The position numbers and the translations under genes are program-made. Of a DNA stretch of 64,000 bases, positions 8,376-16,591 are shown piece after piece. Location: contig NZ_JAKQYJ010000001.1 in assembly GCF_022605525.1 (NCBI RefSeq), positions 1,163,501 to 1,227,500 on the forward strand. Direction: 5' to 3'. This DNA comes from Porphyrobacter sp. GA68. Its GTDB lineage: Bacteria; Pseudomonadota; Alphaproteobacteria; Sphingomonadales; Sphingomonadaceae. The stretch's first letter is position 1. Each line of letters opens with the position of its first letter. The notes under the pieces are model-generated. The model was not told the DNA's origin, searched no databases, and was given only the letters and a program-made list of their open reading frames with translations.

Positions 8376-9124
8376 CAGTTCGACCCTCCGTCAGCGTTCC
8401 CGGTGGAACGGTACTCAAGATAGCGGTGCTTGATCGCGAGGTCATCCAGCGACCCTTGGGCCAGTTGCCGGGTGATCCCGTCGATTTCCGCGCTGATCCG
8501 GCCCAGCGCTTCAGTCACCTGTTCATCGGGCGATGCGCCGCCGCGCCGTTCGCTGCGCAAATGCGCGGGAATGGCGCGGTAACTGTCCACCGTTTCGGGG
8601 AGCACCTCGCCCACCAGACGGCGGATTTCACGCACCTGCGGATGGGATTGATCGACGCTCTGCAACTGCAGCCCCAGTTCGTCGAGTTGTACGCCGAGGT
8701 CGTCGACAATCCGCACAGCCGGCGGCGGAAGCGCGGGCCGTTGATGTTCCAGCCACAACTCGGTGCGGCCGACCATCTGCTTGACATCGCCCTTGTTGAT
8801 GGCGGCACGCGTAGGCGGCTTCAGGCGCGGAAAGGTCGCCAGCACCACAACCGCCGTGACCAGCGCCAGGAAGGTCAGGAAGATGCCCAGAAAACCGATG
8901 CCGCCGATCACCAGCCCGCTGATCACCGCGGCCAGCAGAATGGCAAACACCGCCAGGATGATCCGCACCACCTTGCGCCGCCAGTGGCGCAGCTTCATGC
9001 GCCATGAGCCGCTGCCGATCGAGTTGGCGCGGGTACGCCTGTGCCGACCGCCCATGCGATTATCATCCCGCACCCGGCGGGCGTCTTCGATAAGGCGATC
9101 GCTGAGGCGGACCAGGTCGCTCAT
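8375..9124 (-). CDS. Membrane protein, probable XpaC-like partner of TelA
   Basis: 249-residue protein. A basic N-terminus (RHWRRKVVR) is followed by two adjacent membrane segments (about residues 50-95: IILAVFAILLAAVISGLVIGG and a second) and a roughly 150-residue soluble helical domain. The two N-terminal helices, the helical tail and the position directly after a TelA gene match the XpaC proteins that pair with TelA/YaaN in Bacillus. I infer the relationship from architecture and context, since sequence similarity is weak by eye. Start is the ATG at 9124; a TTG one codon earlier is possible. It overlaps both neighbours by four bases. Confidence 0.7.
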   Translation of the reverse strand: MSDLVRLSDRLIEDARRVRDDNRMGGRHRRTRANSIGSGSWRMKLRHWRRKVVRIILAVFAILLAAVISGLVIGGIGFLGIFLTFLALVTAVVVLATFPRLKPPTRAAINKGDVKQMVGRTELWLEHQRPALPPPAVRIVDDLGVQLDELGLQLQSVDQSHPQVREIRRLVGEVLPETVDSYRAIPAHLRSERRGGASPDEQVTEALGRISAEIDGITRQLAQGSLDDLAIKHRYLEYRSTGNADGGSN

Positions 9125-10338
9125 CAACCCTCCAGCGACAGCAGCGAAGGTTCGGACGCCTCAACCCGCGCTTGCGCCTTTGCCTGACCTTCCGCGCGCG
9201 CAATGTAGCCCTTTGACTTCTCCACCTCGTCGGACAGCACGTTCACCGTCTGCTTCATCGAGTCGAGCGCACGCAGCTTGAACTGGTCGACCTCGTCCAT
9301 GGTGTCATACACGTTCTGGAACGCGCGTTGCAGCACTTCCAGCGGGATGGTCGAGGAAGCGGCCTGTTCATGGATCTTGCCGGTTTGTTCGCGCAGCATC
9401 TTGCCGGTTGAATCGATAATGCCGGCGGTGGTGTCGTTGAGCGCGGTGATCTGTTGCAGGACCAGGCGTTGATTGGTCATCGCCTCGCTGACGGTGACGG
9501 CCGTGCGCAGAGCGCCAACCGTGGTCGTGCTGGCGCGGTCGACCCCTTTCACCAGCTCCACATTGTTCTTCTTGACCAGATCGAGCGCCAGATACCCCTG
9601 CACGCTGACGGCCATCTGGGTCAGCAGATCCTGCGTCCGCTGCCGAACGTAGAACAGCGCCGTTTCGCGGATCGCCTTGGCCTTTGCCGGATCGGTGGCG
9701 TCGAGTTCTGCGGCCTTGTCCTCCAGCTTCTCGTCAAGCGAGCGGGAGATGTGGATCATCTGCTCCAGCTTGCCCATCGCGTCCCACAGCTTGGCGCGTT
9801 CGACGTCGATGGCCGCATTATCCATCAGCAGTTCGTCCTTGCCGTTGGCAAGCTTCGACAGCACTTCCTGAATATGGGTCTGCGCGCTCTGATAAGAGCG
9901 GAAGTAATCGTTGAGCTTGTTGCCGAAAGGGATGATCCCCAGCAACTTGCGCGGCCCGGTCAGTTTGCCCCGGCGACTGGGGTCCAGCGTCTCCACCGTG
10001 CGCCGCAGTTCGGCAAGGTTGGCACCCACACCCTCGTCCTTGTCCATCGCGCGCAGCGGCCGGTCCAGAAAACGGTTGGACATCCCGCTGGCCGCGGCGA
10101 TTTCCTTGCGCCCCATGTTGGTCAACTGGTCGACCTTTCTGCCGAACTCCGGCGAGTTGGCGTCTTCGCTGACCAGGGCGGCGACATAGGCTTCGACCTT
10201 CTGATCTAATTTGGATTTCGTCTCTTCACTGACCGGAACGAGGCCGATCGCGCTCTCGGGTGCCACGGCAGGTACGGGATCGGGCGGGGTGAGTTCGAAT
10301 TCCGTCTTGGTTGCGGTTGCCGTCTGTTTCGCGCTCAT
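9124..10338 (-). CDS. telA: TelA/KlaA family toxic-anion-resistance protein
   Basis: 404-residue soluble, largely helical protein of the TelA family (tellurite and other toxic anion resistance; cell-envelope stress). Characteristic stretches include NMGRKEIAAASGMSNRFLDRP and GKLTGPRKLLGIIPFGNK (pieces at about residues 75-150), and the TTTVGALRTAVTVSEA and NQRLVLQQITALNDTT region. Start chosen at the ATG at 10338, preceded by GGCGGAGAGG; an in-frame upstream codon lacks a ribosome site. It is first in the coupled trio. The biochemical function of TelA proteins is still unsettled. Confidence 0.88.
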   Translation of the reverse strand: MSAKQTATATKTEFELTPPDPVPAVAPESAIGLVPVSEETKSKLDQKVEAYVAALVSEDANSPEFGRKVDQLTNMGRKEIAAASGMSNRFLDRPLRAMDKDEGVGANLAELRRTVETLDPSRRGKLTGPRKLLGIIPFGNKLNDYFRSYQSAQTHIQEVLSKLANGKDELLMDNAAIDVERAKLWDAMGKLEQMIHISRSLDEKLEDKAAELDATDPAKAKAIRETALFYVRQRTQDLLTQMAVSVQGYLALDLVKKNNVELVKGVDRASTTTVGALRTAVTVSEAMTNQRLVLQQITALNDTTAGIIDSTGKMLREQTGKIHEQAASSTIPLEVLQRAFQNVYDTMDEVDQFKLRALDSMKQTVNVLSDEVEKSKGYIARAEGQAKAQARVEASEPSLLSLEG

Positions 10339-10547
10339 GAACCTCTCCGCCAAATCGCCAGCATCGTTTGTGCCTTGCCCCCGGTGCGAGCGCAATGCTC
10401 TGCCAGTCGGACCAAACCTGTATTAAGGAGCTAAAACACGGCAATCAAGGTGGCGCCGTCCCGGTGGTTCCCGTAAACTGACTCGCGTCGCCTTCGCGTT
10501 GTGTGATACGCTTGCGATGGATGGTGGGAACCGGGGGTCGCAACTCT

Positions 10548-11564
10548 ATGGACAACCGCAATGTGGGCACCCTTGCCGGCAGGACGACCGACATGCTGTC
10601 GCTGGTCCTGAGCCAGAGCGACGAGTGCATCATGCTGCTGGGCCCGGATGACAGGTTCAGCTACATCAACCCGGCAGGCCGGCGGCACCTGATGATCTCT
10701 CCCGCAGAGGAGCTGAGTCTCGCGGACTGGTTGGGCTACTGGCCGGAAGAGCACAGCCTTTCGGCCGCCAAGACCATCACCGATGCGCGCGCCGGGCGGG
10801 CCGGGCGGGCGGAAGTTGCCTACCCCGGTGCTGACGGCGTCATGCGGTGGTGCGAGCTTGACGCCAAGCCGGTCAGCGAGTCCGCTGACGTAGCGCCGCA
10901 CATTCTGCTGTTCGCCCGCGATGTGACTGCGCTAGTCGGCGAACGCGAGGCGGAACGCGACCGGCGGGCAGCTGCCGAGCGGGAAATTGAGCTGCTCGAC
11001 GGAGTGGCGCGGGAGATGCGGCACCGGTTCAAGAACCAGCTGGCGGTGATCTCCTCTTTGCTGCGGTTGAGTGCCCGCCATTCCACCGACGTAATGGATC
11101 TGACTGCCAGGTTTGAACAGCGGTTGGGCGCCCTGTCGCGGGCACAGGACTTTCTGGCGGTACACCGCGGGGAGCGGCTGAGCGCAGGCGAGGCATTGCA
11201 GCAGATACTCCGCGCGAGCGGAGCGGGAGACCGGGTGGAAGTGACCAGCTGGCCGGACGCCACGTTGAACGACGAGGCGGTTCAGCAACTGGCCTTGATC
11301 CTTGGCGAGCTGCAGACCAATGCGCTCAAGCACGGGGTGCTGTCTGGCGACGAGGGGCGGATCATCCTGTCTGCGTCCCTTGAAGACGGGCGCTTGGCAT
11401 TGTTGTGGGTGGAAGAGGGCGGCGGGCCGGTTACGCCACCCGCGCAACCTGGCGGCGGTCTCAAATTGCTGGAACGCATGGGCTCACTGCCGGGAGCGAA
11501 GGCCAGCGTGGAGTGGCGCAAGGACGGTGTTGCCGTCCGCTTCTTTGTGAAAATCAGCTGCTAG
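10548..11564 (+). CDS. PAS domain sensor histidine kinase, HisKA_2/HWE type
   Basis: 338-residue soluble sensor kinase without membrane segments. A PAS domain covers about residues 15-125 (CIMLLGPDDRFSYINPAGRR). A coiled linker rich in Glu/Arg follows, then the HisKA_2 phosphoacceptor region with H159 (MRHRFKNQLAVISSLL), the N-box LGELQTNALKHG and a shortened ATPase end (GGGLKLLERMG). Such kinases often feed single-domain regulators or the PhyR/EcfG stress pathway; no response regulator is adjacent. An alternative in-frame start is the ATG at 10521. Its stop codon is shared head-on with the next gene through the palindrome CTAG at 11561-11564. Confidence 0.85.
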   Translation: MDNRNVGTLAGRTTDMLSLVLSQSDECIMLLGPDDRFSYINPAGRRHLMISPAEELSLADWLGYWPEEHSLSAAKTITDARAGRAGRAEVAYPGADGVMRWCELDAKPVSESADVAPHILLFARDVTALVGEREAERDRRAAAEREIELLDGVAREMRHRFKNQLAVISSLLRLSARHSTDVMDLTARFEQRLGALSRAQDFLAVHRGERLSAGEALQQILRASGAGDRVEVTSWPDATLNDEAVQQLALILGELQTNALKHGVLSGDEGRIILSASLEDGRLALLWVEEGGGPVTPPAQPGGGLKLLERMGSLPGAKASVEWRKDGVAVRFFVKISC

Positions 11565-13300
11565 GCTGCTTCGCGCAGGGTGATTGGCTGCAACTCGCCC
11601 GACAGGTACAGCCTTTTCGCCTTCGCCCGGCTCAGCTTGCCCGAACTGGTCCGCGGGAGTGTCCGCGGCGGGACCAGTTCGACGACACAGTTCATCCCGG
11701 TAACTGCCTGCACCTTTTCGCGGATCTGCTGACGCAGCTTCAGCTGTTCCTCCGGCTCTGAGACACGGCAGTGCACCAGGACTGCGGCAGTTTCCTCGCC
11801 GCTTTCCAGTTCCAGCGAGAATGCGGCGATGTCTCCGTGGTTGAAGCCGGGCAGCTGTTCCACGGCCCACTCGATGTCCTGCGGCCAGTGATTCTTGCCG
11901 TTGATGATGATCATGTCCTTGGCCCGGCCGACGATGAACAGATAGCCATCGGCCATGTATCCCATGTCCCCGGTATCAAGCCAGCCGTCCACCAGGCAGT
12001 CGCGCGTCGCTTCCTCGTTGCGGAAATAGGAGTGCATGACCGATTCGCCGCGGCACCATACCTTGCCGATCTGCCTGTCCGCCTTCACCGCGCCGCCTTC
12101 TCCGCGTATCTCGACCTCGATACCGGGCAGCGCCTTGCCGCAATTGACGATCGCGCGGTAACGCGCCGGCCGCGACAGGTTGCGGGGGGCACCCGACAGG
12201 CGCTCTTCCTCCACCAGCTCGACCCGGATGCCCTCGCCCGGCGGCATGACAGTGACCGCCAGCGTCGCTTCGGCGAGGCCATAGGAGGGGGTGAACGCAC
12301 TGGCCCGGAAGCCTGCTTCGGCAAACGCGTTGACGAAGTTCTGCATGACATCGGGCCGGATCATGTCCGCGCCATTGCCCGCAGTGCGCCAGCGCGACAG
12401 GTCGAACCGGTCGGCTACATGTGACTGGCTGGAAATGCGGCGGGCGCAAATGTCATAGCCGAACGTGGGCGAATAGGACATCGTGTTGCCCGCATTGCGG
12501 CTGATGAGGTCCAGCCAGGCGAGCGGGCGCCGGGCGAAATGTTCCGTCTTGAGGTAATCCACGCTGACCTGGTTGGCGATCGGCGACAGCAGACAACCGA
12601 CCAGGCCCATGTCGTGATACCACGGCAGCCAGCTGACCACGCGGTCGTTCTCGCCCAGGTCAACGGCGGTGGCGTGGCCGAAGAGATTGTGCAGCAGCGC
12701 GCGGTGGGTCACTGCGACACCGGTCGGAAACCGGGTCGAGCCGCTGGAATATTGAAGATAGCAGATATCATCGGCCCGCGCGGTCGGCAGATCCACTTGC
12801 GGAGCGCTGCGCCCGGCGAAATCTTCCCAGCTGACGCTTTCGCAACCCTGGCGGCGACCTGCAGTTTCCGCCATTTCGGCGATCTCGGCCGGATAGAGCA
12901 GCAAGGCAGGGTCGCAGCTCGCAAGCTGATTGACCAACTGTTCGATATATCCTTCGCGCCCGCCGAAGCTCGTCGGCAGAGGCAGGGGAACCGGCCAGGC
13001 TCCGGCGTAGATGCAGGCGGCGAACAGCGCCGCAAACTCGGGTGAGGTTTCGGCGATCAGGGCGACCCGGTCCCCTCGACCGATGCCGCCAGCCACCAGC
13101 CGCCGCGCGTGGCCCAGCGCGTCCGTCCGCATCAGGGAGTACGGGTAAGGCCGCTCCAGATTGCCGCGCGCGTCGTAGAAGTTCAGCCCCTTCCTGCTTC
13201 CGGCCGCGTAATCAAGCGCTTCAGCGAACGTCGCGAAGTCTGCGCGGCGGCGTGGCTGCGGACAATCGTTCGGCGTGGGGGTGAGTCCAGCGTCGGTCAT
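11561..13300 (-). CDS. Fatty-acyl-AMP ligase (FAAL, FadD32-like)
   Basis: 579-residue adenylate-forming enzyme. Motifs: A3-like YLQYSSGSTRFPTGVAVTH (about 192-210), SWLPWYHDMGL, TPSYGLAEATLAV, DGWLDTGDMGY, GKNHWPQDIEWAVE, and the late catalytic lysine in RTSSGKLSRAK (about residue 555). The HDMGL motif and overall similarity point to the FAAL branch, which makes acyl-adenylates for transfer to an acyl carrier protein rather than to CoA. In alphaproteobacteria relatives take part in sphingolipid or polyketide assembly, but no acyl carrier protein or synthase gene is adjacent. The ATG at 13300 fits the family. Convergent with the kinase gene. Confidence 0.87.
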   Translation of the reverse strand: MTDAGLTPTPNDCPQPRRRADFATFAEALDYAAGSRKGLNFYDARGNLERPYPYSLMRTDALGHARRLVAGGIGRGDRVALIAETSPEFAALFAACIYAGAWPVPLPLPTSFGGREGYIEQLVNQLASCDPALLLYPAEIAEMAETAGRRQGCESVSWEDFAGRSAPQVDLPTARADDICYLQYSSGSTRFPTGVAVTHRALLHNLFGHATAVDLGENDRVVSWLPWYHDMGLVGCLLSPIANQVSVDYLKTEHFARRPLAWLDLISRNAGNTMSYSPTFGYDICARRISSQSHVADRFDLSRWRTAGNGADMIRPDVMQNFVNAFAEAGFRASAFTPSYGLAEATLAVTVMPPGEGIRVELVEEERLSGAPRNLSRPARYRAIVNCGKALPGIEVEIRGEGGAVKADRQIGKVWCRGESVMHSYFRNEEATRDCLVDGWLDTGDMGYMADGYLFIVGRAKDMIIINGKNHWPQDIEWAVEQLPGFNHGDIAAFSLELESGEETAAVLVHCRVSEPEEQLKLRQQIREKVQAVTGMNCVVELVPPRTLPRTSSGKLSRAKAKRLYLSGELQPITLREAA

Positions 13301-13314
13301 AAGGCCTTTTGTTG

Positions 13315-13347
13315 CGTAACCCCGTCAATGGTGAACGGCGTGTTACG
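13315..13347 (-). promoter_or_regulatory. Nested inverted repeat in the FAAL-recX divergent gap
   Basis: Outer arms cgtaac (13315-13320) and gttacg (13342-13347) enclose inner ccgt and acgg words. It sits 15-47 bases upstream of the FAAL start. This may be an operator for the ligase gene or an mRNA stem. The remainder of 13301-13445 shows nothing else nameable. Confidence 0.3.
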
Positions 13348-13445
13348 GCCTGCTTGCGCATCAGGCAAGTTTCTCGGACCTTAACGGCTGGTTCCCCGAG
13401 TGCAGCGTTGCTGGGCGCGCACTCCTTGTGGCAGAGGAGCAGGCG

Positions 13446-14075
13446 ATGAAGCAGGGTTCTGGCCAACGCAGCAGGGAACGCCGACCGCCCGTTCCGCTTG
13501 GCCGCGCGGCGCTGGAGGAGCTGGCGCTGGGTTATGTGGCGCGGTTCGCCACCAGTGCGGGCAGGCTGGAGCTATACCTGAGGCGCAAGCTGCGCGAACG
13601 GGGCTGGGCGGAGGGCCAAAGCGGCGGGCCGGAAGATGCGGTTGTCGCCATCGTGGAGCGGGCCATCGCCAATCGCTATGTCGATGACGCAGGGTTTGCC
13701 CAGGGCCGGTCCCGCTCCCTGACGCGGCGAGGTTATGGCCCCCGCCGGGTCGAAGCGGCACTGCGTGAAGCGGGCATCGCCGAGGATGTGCGCGCCGCTG
13801 CCCGGCCCGACGAGCGGCGGCAGCGTCAAGCCGCGCTCGACATGGCGAGGAAGCGCGGATTTGCACCTTTCGGAAAAGACGAGCCTGACGCGTCTGGGGA
13901 CAGGTCGGGCTACGAAATGCTTGCGCAATCCGGCGCCAGGCAGGACAAGCAACTCGCCGCGCTGCTGCGCGCGGGACATGCGTTTGAAATTGCCCGCACC
14001 GTGCTCGCCTTTACGAGCCAAGCGGAGGCAGAGCGGTGGGTGGATGAAGCGGAGGATGGGGATGACAGGTCTTGA
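13446..14075 (+). CDS. recX: RecX family regulatory protein
   Basis: 209-residue helical protein of the RecX family, which binds RecA filaments and limits their activity. The three-helix repeat pattern is visible: ALGYVARFATSAGRLELYLRRKL at the start (read in pieces), then VERAIANRYVDDAGFAQGR and RGYGPRRVEAALREAGI, the RecX hallmark. It is somewhat longer than E. coli RecX (166 residues) because of a C-terminal extension ending AERWVDEAEDGDDRS. Start chosen at the ATG at 13446 behind GAGGAGC; a GTG at 13428 is also in frame. recA is not in the window. The next gene overlaps the end by 14 bases. Confidence 0.85.
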   Translation: MKQGSGQRSRERRPPVPLGRAALEELALGYVARFATSAGRLELYLRRKLRERGWAEGQSGGPEDAVVAIVERAIANRYVDDAGFAQGRSRSLTRRGYGPRRVEAALREAGIAEDVRAAARPDERRQRQAALDMARKRGFAPFGKDEPDASGDRSGYEMLAQSGARQDKQLAALLRAGHAFEIARTVLAFTSQAEAERWVDEAEDGDDRS

Positions 14076-14577
14076 ATTCAGCCGCGTGCTGCTGGCCGGC
14101 TTTGTCGCCGCAGGAATGGCGGCGTGCCAGGCGCAACCGGCTCAGCCGCAGGCGAACGCCGGCACAGCGGCAGCGCAGGGAGATGCGGTCGCGCGACATC
14201 CGGTCAGCGGGCTGGAGGTCGTGCCGCTCACAGTCACCAGTGATGGCCGGCAGCACCGCTTCCGCGTGGAAGTTGCTCGCACGGATGCGCAGCAGCAGCG
14301 CGGACTGATGGAACGCCGGACACTCGGGCCGGACGAAGGGATGATCTTCCCGTACAACCCGCCGCGCATGCAAAGCTTCTGGATGAAGAACACGCCCCTG
14401 CCGCTGGATATCATCTTCATCGGCCCTGACGGACGCATCATCAACATCGCGGCCAACACCCGCCCGATGTCCGAAGAGCAGTACCTGTCCGACGCCCCCG
14501 CCAGCCTGGTGCTCGAACTGCGCGGCGGCCGTGCCGGCGAACTGGGGATTGGACCGGGCGACCTGGTGGAGTGGTGA
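14062..14577 (+). CDS. DUF192 domain lipoprotein
   Basis: 171-residue exported protein. The N-terminal signal has a lipobox (VAAGMAACQ, Cys about residue 21) and a low-complexity Ala/Gln linker. The DUF192 domain covers about residues 60-170: RTDAQQQRGLMERRTLGPDEGMIF, split by the diagnostic SFWMKNTPLPLDIIFI. DUF192 proteins are small beta-barrels of unknown biochemical role, often periplasmic. Start at the ATG at 14062, 8 bases after GGAG, overlapping the recX end. Probably cotranscribed with recX. Confidence 0.85.
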   Translation: MTGLEFSRVLLAGFVAAGMAACQAQPAQPQANAGTAAAQGDAVARHPVSGLEVVPLTVTSDGRQHRFRVEVARTDAQQQRGLMERRTLGPDEGMIFPYNPPRMQSFWMKNTPLPLDIIFIGPDGRIINIAANTRPMSEEQYLSDAPASLVLELRGGRAGELGIGPGDLVEW

Positions 14578-14674
14578 TCAAAGGGGTGGTTCGCTGCCAC
14601 GCCTGCGCATTGAGCCTCGGTGAGCGTTACTCCCCGCTTTCCCGTCGCTGCCAAATCCGCTAACCGGCCGCAGT

Positions 14675-15127
14675 ATGAGCTTCCTCTCCAAGATCTTCAC
14701 CTGGTGGAACGGTGCGACCATCGGCACCCAGCTGTTCACCGCAAGGCGCGGCGAAAAGGTCGGCACCGATGCCCAGGGCAATGTGTACTACCGGCTGCGC
14801 GGCAGGCGGGCGAACGAAGGTCGCTCAAGGTCCGCCGGAGCGGAGAAGCGGTGGGTCATCTACAACGGTGCCAATGATTCGAGCCGGGTGCCGCCTGAAT
14901 GGCATGGGTGGCTGCACGGATCGTTCGACGACGTGCCGGAAAGCCACCTGCCCCCTGCCCGCATCTGGGAAGCGGAATACACGCCGAACGCCACCGGTAC
15001 GGCCGATGCCTACCGTCCGCAGGGCGCGTTGGAGCGCGGTGGGCAGAGGGTGCGGACCTACGGCGATTACGAGGCGTGGTCTCCCGACGGCGAAGGGGCG
15101 GATTACCGGCGGAACAGCGACTCATGA
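14675..15127 (+). CDS. NADH:ubiquinone oxidoreductase subunit NDUFA12 family protein
   Basis: 150-residue homologue of the mitochondrial complex I accessory subunit NDUFA12 (B17.2), which is restricted to alphaproteobacteria and mitochondria. Seen: FLSKIFTWWNGATIGTQLFT, GTDAQGNVYYR, KRWVIYNGANDSSRVPPEWH (one residue pattern per piece) and the C-terminal YEAWSPDG. It is soluble and binds the peripheral arm of complex I. The nuo operon is not in this window, which is normal for this gene. Its stop overlaps the ATG of the following DUF2155 gene. Confidence 0.92.
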   Translation: MSFLSKIFTWWNGATIGTQLFTARRGEKVGTDAQGNVYYRLRGRRANEGRSRSAGAEKRWVIYNGANDSSRVPPEWHGWLHGSFDDVPESHLPPARIWEAEYTPNATGTADAYRPQGALERGGQRVRTYGDYEAWSPDGEGADYRRNSDS

Positions 15128-15651
15128 TCGGCCGCTGGAGCGCGGTTGTCGCACTGGGCGCGCTTGCCGCCTGCACCCAAGCTCCGCCACCACCTGCGCC
15201 GCAGGAAACTGAGGTGCCCGAGGAGCTGCTTGAAGCAGCACCACCGCCGCCCGCGCCCGATGCCGAGGCGATCGGCACTCCGATGGCCGAGCGGGTGGCG
15301 ACAATCGGCGTCCTCAACAAGCGCAACAACCTGACGCAGGATCTGGAGATGCGCCCCGGAGAGGCGCGCCGGCTTGGCAATCTGATCGTGCGCCTGTCAG
15401 CCTGCGAGCGGACCGCTCCCTGGGAAGTGCCGCCGGAAACCGGCGCGTTTGTTCAGGTGCTGGTGAACCAGCGCGGCGGGGAGGGACAGGAACCGTCCTG
15501 GCAACGCGTCTTTTCAGGCTGGCTGTTCAAGAACTCGCCCAGCCTCAATGTCGTGGAGCACCCGATCTATGATGTCTGGGTGAAGGATTGCGCAATGAGC
15601 TTTCCAGGGGAGGAGGATGGGCCTGCTGCGCCGTCCGCGCCAGCGGCTTGA
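15124..15651 (+). CDS. DUF2155 domain lipoprotein
   Basis: 175-residue exported protein. The signal peptide has a lipobox (ALGALAACTQ, Cys about residue 17), then a Pro-rich linker (PPPPAPQ ... PPPPAPDAEA). The DUF2155 domain (about residues 60-160) has ATIGVLNKRN, CERTAPWEVPPETGAF, FSGWLFKNSPSLNVVEHP and YDVWVKDC. The family commonly sits next to the NDUFA12-like gene in alphaproteobacteria; function unknown. Its ATG overlaps the upstream stop (ATGA), so translation is coupled. Its last 85 bases overlap the convergent aat gene, an unusually long overlap. Confidence 0.85.
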   Translation: MIGRWSAVVALGALAACTQAPPPPAPQETEVPEELLEAAPPPPAPDAEAIGTPMAERVATIGVLNKRNNLTQDLEMRPGEARRLGNLIVRLSACERTAPWEVPPETGAFVQVLVNQRGGEGQEPSWQRVFSGWLFKNSPSLNVVEHPIYDVWVKDCAMSFPGEEDGPAAPSAPAA

Positions 15652-16277
15652 AGTGACGATATCGCCTGCGGAATAGAGCGGGCACAAGGTCCGGTCGCCG
15701 CGGCAAGCAATTTGCGATATTCTGTCTGTGAAATTGTCTGCGCGCCAAGCGTTGCGAGATGCCCGGTAATGAATTGGCAATCGAGAAGCAGATAGCCGGC
15801 TCGCCGCATGGCCGCCACCAGCCAGGCGAGCGCAACCTTGGACGCATTGTCCGCGAGCGAGAACATGCTCTCGCCGCAGAACACCCGGTCGAACGCGACG
15901 CCATACAACCCGCCGGCAAGTTCGCCGTTCAGCCAGCACTCGATCGAATGGGCGTGCCCGGCGCGGTGCAGCGCCAGGTAGCTTGCCTCAATCCGGCGAC
16001 TGATCCAGCTGTCAGGCTGATCGGGGCGGGGGGCGGCGCAATGCCGGATGATCTCGGCAAAAGCCTGGTCGCAGGTTACTTCGAAGCGGTCTCGCGCAAG
16101 CACCTTGCGCAAACTGCGCGACATGTGGAAGCCATCCAGCGGAAGAATTGCTCGCTCGCGCGGCTCGACCCAGAATACCTCGGTATCATCGCGCCCGTCT
16201 GCCATCGGAAACACTCCCGCGCGGTACGCCTGTAGCAGCAACGGAACAGGCAGGGGCGGGGCGGCGGGGGCGTGCAT
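15567..16277 (-). CDS. aat: Leucyl/phenylalanyl-tRNA--protein transferase
   Basis: 236-residue cytoplasmic enzyme that adds Leu or Phe to N-terminal Arg or Lys for ClpS/ClpAP degradation (N-degron pathway). Motifs: LLQAYRAGVFPMAD, FWVEPRERAILPLDGFHMSRS, TWISRRIEA-like DSWISRRIEASY, HSIECWLNGELAGGLYGVA and FCGESMFS, followed by LLDCQFITGHLATLGA. Start taken at the ATG at 16277 with GGAG upstream; a start eight codons earlier is possible. The 3' end overlaps the DUF2155 gene by 85 bases on the other strand, and the C-terminus PGKLIAQSFTQTS matches alphaproteobacterial family members. Confidence 0.93.
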   Translation of the reverse strand: MHAPAAPPLPVPLLLQAYRAGVFPMADGRDDTEVFWVEPRERAILPLDGFHMSRSLRKVLARDRFEVTCDQAFAEIIRHCAAPRPDQPDSWISRRIEASYLALHRAGHAHSIECWLNGELAGGLYGVAFDRVFCGESMFSLADNASKVALAWLVAAMRRAGYLLLDCQFITGHLATLGAQTISQTEYRKLLAAATGPCARSIPQAISSLQAAGADGAAGPSSSPGKLIAQSFTQTS

Positions 16278-16392
16278 CTTCGGGGTCTCCGGTGCGCACA
16301 ACGCGCGAACCCGGCAAACCGTTCAAGCTGGCGTCCTATAACGGGTGCTTGCCAGGTGTCGGACCAGCAGGTAAGGGCGCCGGACCGACTGC

Positions 16393-16468
16393 AGGGGTGT
16401 AGCTCAGCTGGTAGAGCATCGGTCTCCAAAACCGAGGGCCACGGGTTCGAATCCTGTCACCCCTGCCA
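16393..16468 (+). tRNA. tRNA-Trp (anticodon CCA)
   Basis: 76 bases including an encoded CCA tail. The acceptor arms AGGGGTG and CACCCCT pair fully. The D-arm is AGCTCAGCTGGTAGAGC, the anticodon loop CTCCAAA carries CCA, and the T-arm has GGTTCGAATCC. The location just before secE-nusG-rplK is the usual order in proteobacteria. Confidence 0.96.
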
Positions 16469-16524
16469 CCCTTTGCCAAAATGACACACCCGTCAAGGTT
16501 TGCGCAACAATCGTAGTTAACGCG

Positions 16525-16550
16525 GGAACCTGTGCGGCGAGCCGTTTGTT
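16525..16550 (+). promoter_or_regulatory. Possible EcfG-type promoter before the 49-residue gene
   Basis: GGAAC at 16525-16529, then 17 bases, then TGTT at 16547-16550, one mismatch from the EcfG consensus. It would start transcription about 35 bases before the ATG at 16592. The evidence is a motif match only. Confidence 0.25.
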
Positions 16551-16591
16551 ATCCTCGACGAACCGCGCGTTGCGGTTTGAGGAGGCGAACC

